DNA from: Colwellia sp. 12G3
GTDB lineage: Bacteria; Pseudomonadota; Gammaproteobacteria; Enterobacterales; Alteromonadaceae
Direction of reading: 5' to 3'
Assembly: GCF_002836775.1 (NCBI RefSeq)
Contig: NZ_PJAQ01000068.1
Location: 124,001 to 188,000 of the forward strand
DNA: 64,000 bases
The notes below the pieces were generated by a model. That model had not been told where the DNA came from. It did not search any database and saw nothing but the letters and a program-made list of their open reading frames with translations. How positions within the stretch are numbered: the first letter of the stretch is position 1; every line of letters begins with the position of its first letter. Below, piece after piece: positions 1-8,917 of the stretch. The position numbers were made by a program, and so were the translations under genes.

Positions 1-3000
1 TTGGATAAGGCGTACTTTGATATTTAAAGTCTTCTAAGAAGCGTTGCAGTGATGCATTAACTCTTTCTTCACCAAAACGATCTTTAAGGGCCATCATGAC
101 AACGGAGCCTTTACGGTAATGAATATATTGCTGATTCTCACTACGGAAAAGCGGCATTTCTTCAATAGACTCGACGCTACGCCCACGTAAATATCGGTCT
201 AACTCGTATTTCAAAAATTTACGAATTTTTTCTTTTCCGTATTTTTTCTCCATAACCATCAATGCGCTGTATTGTGAAAGACTTTCAGAAATAATGGCAC
301 TACCTTGTACGTTAGCAGCACCTACTTGATGACCCCACCATTGATGAGCAACTTCATGAGCGGTTACATAATATGCAGGATCAATGTTTTCAGGATCACG
401 TACATCACTAATAAAGCCAATTTTTTCAGAGTAAGGTACGGTATTAGCAAAACTTTGCGCAAAACTTCTATAACCAGGAAACTCAATAATACGCATTTGC
501 TTGTGTTGGTACGGTCCAAAGTTATCGGTGAAATAATCGATAGAGTCTTTCACTGACTCTATCATACGGTCAACATTCATCCCGTGGGTTTCATGATAAT
601 AGACTTCAATACCTATCCCTTTGTATTGTTCTTTTTTATTAGCGAGTTTGGCTGACATCACAGAGTAAAAATTAACCATAGGGGCGTCCATTTTATAATG
701 GTATATTTTACGCTCACCTTCGGTTTTTTCTGATTGTAAATAACCTGGCGCGATAGCAAACTGATCTTTAGAGGTTGAAATTGTCGCTTCAAAATCAATG
801 AAACCTACACCATTGCCAAAAAAGCTTTCATTATAAAAACGTTTATCTTCGAGTTTATTAGCTCGTTGTAACGGCTCTAAATCGTGGTTCCTGCGATCAT
901 GACGATCACTGAGTTGATAACCTGATTGATAACCAAATACTGGAAACAACTCAAAGTTATTAATAAAAGTACCATTTTTAACTAAGCTGAAATCATTATT
1001 ACCGTCGGTAAAACCATTGTTATCGCGTGTTGCCGTTAGCTTACCCTGACGTATTTCACCTGGCTGTAAAGGCTTATCAAAGACAAACCATGCGGTATTG
1101 AATTTAGCATCAACTTCGCCTAATTTACCGCCATCAATTTCAACATTCCATTGCTGTGTATGCTCAGGTTTAGCGACTAAAAACTGTTCAATCGCTTGGC
1201 TTGATGTATTGGTTAACGTTAATTCAGCTACCGCTTCAATACGTCTTTCTTTAGGATAGATATCTACTTTAGCGTGAGTTTTAGTCACCGTTGGAATAGC
1301 CGCATTAAGCTGTTCAACATACTTTTTCTCATAAGCAGCTTGCAAGTCTTCACGATCGTCACTAATCACATATTCATTCACAACGCGAGTATTGTAATGA
1401 ATAACACTCCCTGCCCCGACGAATAATACTAAACCTAAAGCTATGGTTACTTTACCTGGCGTAGCAAGGTAATAACTCACTCTATTTAAACGTGTTTTAA
1501 GTTTTTGTGCTGGACCTCTGTGCCAAAGTGCATAAGTTAAACTAGCCAGAACAAGCGTTAAGCCGCCCCAATAAAGCATATACCAATGGTTACTTTCTAA
1601 AAAGCTACCATAGCCATTAATATCTGAATAAGGTACTTGTGGTGCATTAGCAAACTGAAACATATTATGGCTAAAACCAAAATTACTTAACGTCAATGAA
1701 CTAATGAGAAAGAGTACAAATAACATCATACCAATATATTTATTTGGGCTAATAACTTGTAAGAAAAAGGCTAAAACGGCTGTGAAAATTAATGGCACTA
1801 AACCTAAGTAACCTAGACGAACAACGTATTGAGAGAGATCAATATTGTTATAACCTAGCAACCACTGATTGACAATAGTCACGGCTACACCACAAATATA
1901 TAGCAGTACCAGCACCAAACTTATCGCGATAACTTTTGATAGCCAAAAAGTTATGTTATTTACCGGCATAGAATCAACAATATCGCCCATGCCCGAATTA
2001 CGTTCACGCCAGACAATTTCAGCACTGTAATAAGCCAGTACTATCATCATTAATAAGCCTGTTGAACCGGCTATAAGTTCAACCATATTTTGCGTTAAGG
2101 GCCAATTAGGGGTACCGAACATACCTTGAGGGTCTACTAGCGGCGCAACAAGCATAAAAATAGTTAACACAGCTAACACTAAAAATGGCGCGCTAAATAT
2201 TACTTGTTTTATTTCAAATAGTATTCGCATACGTAAATGCGCTGATGTTTGTACGCCAGCACTTTTTGTTGAAATATTATTATTTAATAACTCCGGTATT
2301 TTTTCTGTTTGCAACGTTAATTGCTCTTCAGCTTTTTTAAGTGCTTTGTTACTTTGTTTTTTCACTTGTCCTTGGCTTAAGCGTACTTTAGACCTAAAGC
2401 CGCCAAAAAGTGCCATTATGACAACAGAAATGCCAAGCCAAAGTAAGCGGTTCTCAAGTAAAATTCCACTTAGCTCAATCGGGCTATTATTTTTATCAAA
2501 CATGGTCCAATAACGTGTTACTTCGCCAAAGGTATTTAATGCAAAGGGGTCAAGCAACGCTGCTATTGTTCGATACTCTGGCTCATTTAATAACTGACCT
2601 GAAATAGTGTAAAGTATAAATAGGCCAACCGCTGAAAGGTATACCGCCATCATCGAACGAAATTTAACAGCCACTGCATAAAAAAAGCAAGACAGCACAA
2701 ACAAGCTAGGTAAAGACAAATAGAAGTAAGCGGTGAAATAGTGGCTTAAGTTAGTTGCCCCTAAACGCTCAGGATCAATCCAGCCAACTAAGCCACCTAA
2801 TAAACTACCAATAAGAATACCTAATGGTACAAAGGCAAAAACGGTAGCAACTACAGCAAACGATCCTAAAAATCGCCCTAACTGGTAACTTAGCGGATTA
2901 ATCGGTTTACTATAAAGTAACTCTGACATTTTACTGGTGTCGTTTCTTGTCGCGGTACTCGCAACAAAATTGACCACTAAAAACATGGCAAATAAGCCCA

Positions 3001-3184
3001 TAATCAGTAGTGTTTGGGCAATAGAAAATGGTCCGTTATATAAAACATTTCCGCCGCCACCAATTTGTACATTTTCACTTACTGTCGCAAAGAAAGTCAG
3101 TAAAAAGAAAATCAAACCGGTGACATAAAAAGAGGGTTGTTTCGTGAAATAGCGCCACTCAAAAGCGAACATTTTCATTAACAT
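1..3184 (-). CDS. ABC-2 type permease fused to M1 family aminopeptidase domain (partial)
   Basis: The frame is open from an ATG at 3184 to the left edge, about 1061 codons with no stop, so the C-terminus is missing. The N-terminal half is an ABC-2 type membrane permease with many hydrophobic segments. The C-terminal half is an M1-like metallopeptidase: HEVAH at residues 943-947 is followed by QWWG and, about 20 residues on, by a glutamate in SESLSQYS, which fits the zinc site of the gluzincin family. The start has a GGAA ribosome site. The ATPase partner ends 29 bp upstream, so the two form an operon and probably one exporter. Family knowledge: such permease-peptidase fusions are widespread but their substrate is unknown. 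Membrane localisation is inferred. Confidence is high for the domain assignment and low for the cargo. Confidence 0.88.
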   Translation of the reverse strand, partial: MLMKMFAFEWRYFTKQPSFYVTGLIFFLLTFFATVSENVQIGGGGNVLYNGPFSIAQTLLIMGLFAMFLVVNFVASTATRNDTSKMSELLYSKPINPLSYQLGRFLGSFAVVATVFAFVPLGILIGSLLGGLVGWIDPERLGATNLSHYFTAYFYLSLPSLFVLSCFFYAVAVKFRSMMAVYLSAVGLFILYTISGQLLNEPEYRTIAALLDPFALNTFGEVTRYWTMFDKNNSPIELSGILLENRLLWLGISVVIMALFGGFRSKVRLSQGQVKKQSNKALKKAEEQLTLQTEKIPELLNNNISTKSAGVQTSAHLRMRILFEIKQVIFSAPFLVLAVLTIFMLVAPLVDPQGMFGTPNWPLTQNMVELIAGSTGLLMMIVLAYYSAEIVWRERNSGMGDIVDSMPVNNITFWLSKVIAISLVLVLLYICGVAVTIVNQWLLGYNNIDLSQYVVRLGYLGLVPLIFTAVLAFFLQVISPNKYIGMMLFVLFLISSLTLSNFGFSHNMFQFANAPQVPYSDINGYGSFLESNHWYMLYWGGLTLVLASLTYALWHRGPAQKLKTRLNRVSYYLATPGKVTIALGLVLFVGAGSVIHYNTRVVNEYVISDDREDLQAAYEKKYVEQLNAAIPTVTKTHAKVDIYPKERRIEAVAELTLTNTSSQAIEQFLVAKPEHTQQWNVEIDGGKLGEVDAKFNTAWFVFDKPLQPGEIRQGKLTATRDNNGFTDGNNDFSLVKNGTFINNFELFPVFGYQSGYQLSDRHDRRNHDLEPLQRANKLEDKRFYNESFFGNGVGFIDFEATISTSKDQFAIAPGYLQSEKTEGERKIYHYKMDAPMVNFYSVMSAKLANKKEQYKGIGIEVYYHETHGMNVDRMIESVKDSIDYFTDNFGPYQHKQMRIIEFPGYRSFAQSFANTVPYSEKIGFISDVRDPENIDPAYYVTAHEVAHQWWGHQVGAANVQGSAIISESLSQYSALMVMEKKYGKEKIRKFLKYELDRYLRGRSVESIEEMPLFRSENQQYIHYRKGSVVMMALKDRFGEERVNASLQRFLEDFKYQSTPYP

Positions 3185-3213
3185 AAGTAATTCCTTATTC
3201 TTTGTTAGCGCGA

Positions 3214-4155
3214 TTAAGCAACGTTGCTCTTTACTGAAATATCAGCGGATGCTTCGGCTGATGTCTGAGCTGGCGTTTCAGATGTGCTTGAACGATGTTG
3301 ATTCAATGTTGAGAAATAAACATCTTCTAAGTTAGCTGGTGCGGCTTCAAAACCTAATGGCGCATTGTCAGCCATAACATGTACTATGGTTTGTCCGGCA
3401 AATAAACGCTTAGAAATAACATTGTATTGTTCTTCAATACTACTTAACTCAGCTTGAGCAATAGCTTTACGCCATATTTGCCCATTTAACTGATTAGTTA
3501 CCTCAATAGGATTACCTTCAAGTACAATTTTACCTGATGCTAACACCGCCATATTAGGGCAAAGCTCGGTGACATCTTCAACAATATGCGTTGATAATAT
3601 AATGGCTTTTTCTTCACCTAGACTTACGAGGAGGTTATGAAAACGGTTACGCTCTTCAGGATCTAAGCCTGCGGTTGGTTCATCTACAATTAATAAGTCA
3701 GGATCACCCAATAACGCCTGAGCAATACCAAAGCGTTGACGCATACCACCCGAGAAACCACTCACGGCATTTTTTCTATGCTGATAAAGGTTAGTTTGTG
3801 CTAACAACCCCTCAACAGCTTCTTTTCGTTCGGCTGAGTTTTTTAAGCCTTTTAATATAGCTAAATGATCAAGTAGCTCGTAAGCGCTGATGCGTGGGTA
3901 AACACCAAAATCTTGCGGCAAGTAACCTAAACGTTGTCTTAATGCTTGAGGATCATTGAGTACATCAATACCATCAAAATCGATACTACCGCTATCTGCA
4001 TCTTGTAATGTGGCAATAGTGCGCATTAAGGAAGACTTTCCAGCTCCATTTGGACCAAGTAACCCGAACATACCTTTTGGTACTTCTAGGCTAACATTAT
4101 CAAGTGCTTTAACTCCATTATCATAAGTTTTGGATAAGTTTTTTATTATTAACAT
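3214..4155 (-). CDS. ABC transporter ATP-binding protein
   Basis: This is a 313-residue ATPase that would power the permease-peptidase fusion immediately downstream. Walker A (GPNGAGKS) lies at residues 34-41, the ABC signature SGGMR at 135-139 and Walker B with catalytic glutamate (LLIVDEP) at 154-160, followed by the D-loop and an H-loop in LSTHIV. The C-terminal ~100 residues after the ATPase core are family-variable and end in a Ser/Ala/Thr-rich tail. The ATG is preceded by AAGGAATAATA, a good ribosome site. Sequence type is that of CcmA/YhaQ-like ABC-2 exporters. The exported substrate cannot be read from the sequence. Confidence 0.92.
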   Translation of the reverse strand: MLIIKNLSKTYDNGVKALDNVSLEVPKGMFGLLGPNGAGKSSLMRTIATLQDADSGSIDFDGIDVLNDPQALRQRLGYLPQDFGVYPRISAYELLDHLAILKGLKNSAERKEAVEGLLAQTNLYQHRKNAVSGFSGGMRQRFGIAQALLGDPDLLIVDEPTAGLDPEERNRFHNLLVSLGEEKAIILSTHIVEDVTELCPNMAVLASGKIVLEGNPIEVTNQLNGQIWRKAIAQAELSSIEEQYNVISKRLFAGQTIVHVMADNAPLGFEAAPANLEDVYFSTLNQHRSSTSETPAQTSAEASADISVKSNVA

Positions 4156-4291
4156 TATTATTCCTTGCGTTAAGTTCTTTATTATTTTTCACAACAATAG
4201 ACTACTGCATTGTTAATGCCATGTAAATATTGATAAAAAACAAAATAATTATCAATGGTTCACAAAGAGTTCCGCAACTTATTACACAAAT

Positions 4292-4331
4292 AAAAAAGCC
4301 CGTAGTCATATAACTGACTACGGGCTTTTTA
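4292..4331 (-). terminator. Rho-independent terminator after lysS
   Basis: A near-perfect hairpin with arms AGCCCGTAGTCA and TGACTACGGGCT is flanked by A and T runs on both sides, so it can stop transcription in either direction. It lies 47 bp beyond the lysS stop and separates lysS from the ABC exporter operon. Confidence 0.9.
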
Positions 4332-4377
4332 ATCGTATCTGTACGATTAATTTTGCATTGATTTTACCACAAAAAAC

Positions 4378-5961
4378 TTATTCAGTTTCAGGACGCATAT
4401 GCGGGAATAAAATAACATCTTTGATTGTTGGTGAATCAGTAAACAACATGACTAAACGGTCGATACCAATGCCTTCACCTGCTGTAGGTGGCAAGCCATA
4501 TTCTAAGGCGTTGATATAATCTGCGTCATAATGCATCGCTTCATCATCGCCAGCATCTTTTTCTGCTACTTGTTTTTGGAAACGTTCAGCTTGATCTTCT
4601 GCATCGTTAAGTTCAGAGAAACCGTTAGCTAGTTCACGACCACCAACAAAGAATTCAAATCTATCTGTTATGAATGAGTTGTCATCGTTACGACGAGCAA
4701 GTGGTGAAACTTCCCATGGATATTCAGTGATAAACGTTGGTTGATCTAATAAGTGTTCTGCCACTTCTTCAAAGATTTCACAGATATATTTACCAGGGCC
4801 CCAAACTTTAGAAGCACTGTTTTCTTTAACACCAACAGCTTTAGCCATGGCTTTGATTGCATCAAAATTATTTTCAGGGTCACGTAATACCGCTTCATCA
4901 AGGTGTGCTGCTGCGCGATGATCTTTACCGTAAGTTAAGATTGCATCAACCATTGATAAACGAACAAACGGCTTACCTAAGTCGTAGAATTTCTCTTCTA
5001 CTACTTCACCTTCAGAATTTTTAACGGTATTACGAATAGTGGTAGTACCTAATACATCTTGTGCAATAGTACGTAACATTTCTTCGGTGGTGTTCATCAG
5101 GTCATGGTAATCAGCGTAAGCTTGATAGAATTCAATCATAGTGAATTCTGGATTATGACGCGTTGAAATACCTTCGTTACGGAAACTGCGGTTAATTTCA
5201 AACACACGGTCAAAACCACCAACGACTAAACGTTTTAAGTTAAGCTCTGGTGCTATACGTAGGTACATATCAAGATCAAAAGTATTATGATGCGTCATAA
5301 AAGGCTTAGCCGTTGCGCCGCCCGGTATGATTTGCAACATCGGCGTTTCAACTTCCATAAAATCACGCTGCGTTAAAAAGTTACGAATGCCAGCGACAAT
5401 TTTTGAACGGATTTTAAAAGTATTACGGGTATCTTCATTGATAATTAAATCAACATAACGCTGACGATACTTCATTTCTTGATCCGATAAACCATGAAAT
5501 TTTTCAGGTAATGGACGAAGTGACTTAGTTAGTAATGAGTAATTATCCATGTTCACGTAAAGATCACCTTTACCTGATTTATGTAAAATACCTTTAATAC
5601 CAACAATATCACCAATATCTAATGAACCCCATTTAGCTCTTATTTCTTTTTGAACAGTTTTTTCAGCATAACCTTGAATACGACCAGACGAGTCTTGTAT
5701 TACTAAAAATGGTCCGCGCTTAGCCATTACTCGACCGGCAATAGCATAAGTTACTTGTAGCGCTTCAAGTTCTTCTTTAGTTTTTTCACCATGTTCAGCT
5801 TGGATGTCAGCGGCTAAATGTTCACGATTAAAATCGTTAGGAAAACCATTAGCTGAACAATTAGAGCGAATTTTTTCAAGTTTTACACGGCGCTCAGCAA
5901 TCAGTTTATTTTCATCTTGTGCTACGGGTGCATCACTGGCTTTAGTGGCTTTATCTGTCAT
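4378..5961 (-). CDS. lysS: Lysyl-tRNA synthetase, class II
   Basis: The 527-residue protein charges tRNA-Lys with lysine using ATP in the cytoplasm. It has an N-terminal OB-fold anticodon-binding domain (about residues 60-165), then the class II catalytic domain with motif 2 ([20 protein letters not shown], about 255-280) and motif 3 ([11 protein letters not shown], near the C-terminus). Length is slightly above the usual 505 because of an N-terminal charged extension. It lies 61 bp downstream of prfB, the conserved prfB-lysS order, and is followed by a strong terminator, so it is the last gene of the operon. Nothing unusual is seen. Confidence 0.97.
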   Translation of the reverse strand: MTDKATKASDAPVAQDENKLIAERRVKLEKIRSNCSANGFPNDFNREHLAADIQAEHGEKTKEELEALQVTYAIAGRVMAKRGPFLVIQDSSGRIQGYAEKTVQKEIRAKWGSLDIGDIVGIKGILHKSGKGDLYVNMDNYSLLTKSLRPLPEKFHGLSDQEMKYRQRYVDLIINEDTRNTFKIRSKIVAGIRNFLTQRDFMEVETPMLQIIPGGATAKPFMTHHNTFDLDMYLRIAPELNLKRLVVGGFDRVFEINRSFRNEGISTRHNPEFTMIEFYQAYADYHDLMNTTEEMLRTIAQDVLGTTTIRNTVKNSEGEVVEEKFYDLGKPFVRLSMVDAILTYGKDHRAAAHLDEAVLRDPENNFDAIKAMAKAVGVKENSASKVWGPGKYICEIFEEVAEHLLDQPTFITEYPWEVSPLARRNDDNSFITDRFEFFVGGRELANGFSELNDAEDQAERFQKQVAEKDAGDDEAMHYDADYINALEYGLPPTAGEGIGIDRLVMLFTDSPTIKDVILFPHMRPETE

Positions 5962-6022
5962 TTTATTTCCAAAGTTATCTTTAATTTGTTCAATAATTTA
6001 ATTGGTTTTTGTAAGTGTAATA

Positions 6023-7121
6023 CTACAAACCAGACTTTAAACTGGCTTCTAGAAACTTATCTAAATCGCCATCTAATACAGCTTGGGTATTTCTATTCTC
6101 AACACCCGTGCGTAAATCTTTAATACGGCTATCATCTAATACATAAGAGCGAATTTGACTGCCCCACCCTATATCGGATTTACCATCTTCTAACACTTGT
6201 TTATCGGAATTTTGCTTTTGCATTTCCATTTCATACAATTTAGCTTTAAGCAGCTTCATTGCCGTCGCTCTATTTTTATGCTGCGAACGATCTGCCTGAC
6301 AAGCAACCACAGCCCCTGTGGGCTCATGAGTAATACGGATAGCTGAATCGGTTTTATTTACATGCTGACCACCAGCGCCAGATGCTCGAAAAGTATCGAT
6401 ACGTAAATCTGCTGGGTTGATATCAATTTCAATGTTGTCATCAATTTCAGGGTAAATAAAGGCTGACGCAAATGAGGTATGACGGCGACCTGAAGAGTCA
6501 AACGGTGACTTTCGCACTAAACGATGTACACCCGTTTCAGTACGTAACCAACCATAAGCGTATTCACCGGTATATTTAATAGTACAACCTTTAATGCCGG
6601 CAACATCACCATCGGTCACTTCAATCACTTCAGTTCTATAACCGTGTGCTTCGCCCCAACGTAAATACATGCGCATTAGCATTTCTGCCCAATCTTGCGC
6701 TTCTGTACCACCTGAACCGGACTGAATATCTAAATAGCTATTATTAGCATCTTGTTCGCCAGAAAACATTCGGCGAAATTCTAGTTTTTCTAAGACCTTA
6801 TCTAAAGCATCAGCTTCAACTTCAGCGTCATCAAAAGTTTCTTGGTCTGACTCTTCTACCGCCAGTTCAACTAAGCCTTCAATATCTTCACAACCCGTTT
6901 CGAGTTCAACAATAGTATTAACGACTTCTTCTAAAGAACTTCTTTCTTTACCAAGGGCTTGAGCACGTTCAGGCTCATTCCAAACATCGGGCAGTTCTAG
7001 TTCGCGAGAAACTTCAACTAAACGTTCAGCTTTAACATCGTAGTCAAAGGTACCCCCGAAGCAGATTAGCGCGCTCACGGATTTCTTTTAATTTACTTAA
7101 TATAGGGTTTGTTTCGAACAT
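6023..7121 (-). CDS. prfB: Peptide chain release factor 2, with programmed +1 frameshift
   Basis: RF2 ends translation at UGA and UAA. The gene starts at an ATG at 7121 and reads 25 codons ([17 protein letters not shown]...) to an in-frame TGA at 7044-7046. The site reads CGG GGG TAC CTT TGA C, the classic RF2 autoregulatory slippery site with an internal Shine-Dalgarno-like G run. After a +1 shift the frame continues as DYDV to the stop at 6023, giving 365 residues, exactly the usual RF2 length. The GGQ peptidyl-hydrolysis motif ([10 protein letters not shown]) and the SPF stop-codon recognition motif ([11 protein letters not shown]) are present. A simple ORF finder would call only the downstream frame with a false start at 7078. 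lysS follows in the same operon. Confidence 0.97.
7043..7062 (-). promoter_or_regulatory. RF2 programmed +1 frameshift site
   Basis: On the minus strand the region reads CGGGGGTACCTTTGAC: a G-rich Shine-Dalgarno-like stretch, then CTT slipping to TTT, then the UGA stop in a C context. The stop is codon 26 as in E. coli. When RF2 is scarce the ribosome pauses and shifts +1, so RF2 controls its own level. Confidence 0.95.
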
Positions 7122-7500
7122 AAATCTTCAAAAATAAATTTAATGAGTAGCCTTTACCGACATAGGACGGAAAAGACAAATAGTGGCGCATTGTAACGTA
7201 ATTAAAAGGGTAAATAAATGGCTATAATCGCAGGTATTTCTTAAGTCTACTATTTTATTAATACATGACTTTTTCATGAGGACATTAACACTTAAATTGG
7301 CTTCAACGTAAACTGAAATTTACTGGGAGAAAGTTATATATCTGAAAGATATATTCAACTAAATAGTTTATCTTTTAAATGGTACTGGTTCGATAACGCG
7401 TGTTTAATGAAGAAGAAGAATAACTTACCGGTAAATAGCTGACTATTGTCAGTGACTTCAATGTAGGGATTGTTACAACTTTTAATGCCATTGAGATAAA
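7122..7500. other. Intergenic region between prfB and the pilin-like gene
   Basis: This 379-bp stretch holds the prfB promoter and leader. I see an 8-bp inverted repeat ATATATCT/AGATATAT near 7338-7356 but no terminator. On the minus strand just past the pilin stop, one frame is open for about 43 codons (from about 7497 to 7369) without a convincing start codon, so I do not call it a gene. Confidence 0.4.
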
Positions 7501-8016
7501 TTAACAACCATCATCAATAATGTCATAGGCCGGACCGATCGTTTCTGACTTTGCTTGGGTATATCTAAAGTAGCAATTATCATCACTCACTTGATTGTTT
7601 TCATTGAAATCATAACCAATAAAGACAAGGTCATTACCTTGCTCTTCAAAAACTTTACTACCAGAGAGTTTAAATTGCTCAGACACTTCAACTTGTTTGT
7701 AGATTTCATGATTATCGATATAAGAATGTAATAACCTTAAATCAACACCACTAAGATCAATAACGCCATTACGGTCTATATCAATATCAATTAAATCAGG
7801 TCGGCTAGTTACAGGAAATGTACTATAGCTTGGCATTTTTGATTTCAAAAAAATCAAATCATTTGCTGCCTTTACGCTAACACTAAACTGGGTTAACACC
7901 GCTACTTTCGCATCTTTTGACAAGCCGATAAATTTAGGTGCTGCCGTTACGGCTAAAATCCCTAATATTACAATGACAACGACTAATTCAATTAAAGTGA
8001 AACCTTTACTACTCAT
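7501..8016 (-). CDS. Type IV pilin-like / pseudopilin protein
   Basis: The 171-residue protein begins with a very short leader and the prepilin signal MSSKGFTLIELVVVIVILG: cleavage after Gly5, N-methylated Phe and conserved Glu at mature position 5, followed by a hydrophobic helix. The rest is a small globular domain with two cysteines near the C-terminus (DDNCYF and the terminal DDGC) that could form the usual pilin disulphide loop. It would be processed by a prepilin peptidase and assembled into a pilus or type II-like pseudopilus. No assembly genes are nearby, so it is an isolated minor pilin or pseudopilin. A DIDRNGVIDLS stretch resembles a calcium-binding loop; that is only suggestive. 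Confidence 0.85.
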   Translation of the reverse strand: MSSKGFTLIELVVVIVILGILAVTAAPKFIGLSKDAKVAVLTQFSVSVKAANDLIFLKSKMPSYSTFPVTSRPDLIDIDIDRNGVIDLSGVDLRLLHSYIDNHEIYKQVEVSEQFKLSGSKVFEEQGNDLVFIGYDFNENNQVSDDNCYFRYTQAKSETIGPAYDIIDDGC

Positions 8017-8138
8017 AGACTATATACACACGATGATCATTTTGTTGCTTAACGATACAGACATAAACGTTAAGTGGTACGACAAGTAACACATATTCTA
8101 ACAATATTGCGACCAAAAACAAGTTGTTTGGATTTTGC

Positions 8139-8855
8139 TTAGCTAATTTTTTTTGTACTATTTTTATTCAAAATTAAGAATATAGCCGAGGCTAAACCTG
8201 CTGAGGAAAAAACCATACACATCACCATAATTTGATAACGTGCTGCAATAAAGGGCGAAACGCCAGCAAGAATTTGCCCTGTCATCATTCCTGGTAACGA
8301 GACAATACCCACAGCAAATAGGGCGTTAACATTGGGGATCATAGATGCTTTAAAAGCAATGTTACGTGCATTTAGGTAGCTTTCACTGCGATTGATTTCA
8401 GCAAAAAAACGTTCGCCACATAAACTTACACTATTCATGCCATTGGCGAAAACCATGCCAGCAAGTGGCACGAGTATTTTTGCCTCATGCCAAGGTTCGA
8501 GATTTAACACGCCTTGGGTAATAACCAGCAAGACCATAACGCTACTGATAAAGATGGCCCAGAAAGCACTATTAAAAAGAGACTTCCCTGGTGATTCAAT
8601 ATTATTTAAAGCTATCCAACTTGAAAACAACACCATAACAAGTAATAAGGCGCCGATAATCCAAGCATTGTCACTTTCAAAAATGTAACTTAAAACATAG
8701 CCCACCAGTAATAACTGCACTAACATGCGAACCAATGCATGCCAGGTGCGCTTTTGTGGCAGTGACCAACAAGCTAATAGAATCAGTACAAATACCACAG
8801 GTATAAAAGCTATGGCTAGTTGAGTTAATGCAATAGTGGCCAGTGCTTGGTCCAT
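8139..8855 (-). CDS. fetB: FetB/YbbM-type (UPF0014) membrane permease
   Basis: The 238-residue protein has about seven hydrophobic segments and matches the UPF0014/FetB family, membrane part of the FetAB ABC exporter linked in E. coli to iron export and peroxide resistance. The family signature area NARNIAFKASMIPNVNALFAVGIVSLPGMMTGQILAG is clear (residues about 160-200). The ATPase partner FetA is not adjacent, since recJ lies upstream and a pilin gene downstream, so the ATPase must be elsewhere or the name is only a family label. It sits 62 bp downstream of recJ and could be co-transcribed with it. Symbol given by family resemblance. Confidence 0.78.
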   Translation of the reverse strand: MDQALATIALTQLAIAFIPVVFVLILLACWSLPQKRTWHALVRMLVQLLLVGYVLSYIFESDNAWIIGALLLVMVLFSSWIALNNIESPGKSLFNSAFWAIFISSVMVLLVITQGVLNLEPWHEAKILVPLAGMVFANGMNSVSLCGERFFAEINRSESYLNARNIAFKASMIPNVNALFAVGIVSLPGMMTGQILAGVSPFIAARYQIMVMCMVFSSAGLASAIFLILNKNSTKKIS

Positions 8856-8917
8856 AGTTATGTCCTTGTTGCTTTTTTCTTTTATTAATAGTTAGACCGT
8901 CACTATCTTTTATACGT

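Noticed and set aside
7044..7046. In-frame TGA in prfB read as a pseudogene
   Set aside because: It is the programmed RF2 frameshift with all elements present and a normal total length.
7369..7497. Open frame just after the pilin-like gene
   Set aside because: No start codon with a ribosome site and no recognisable product.
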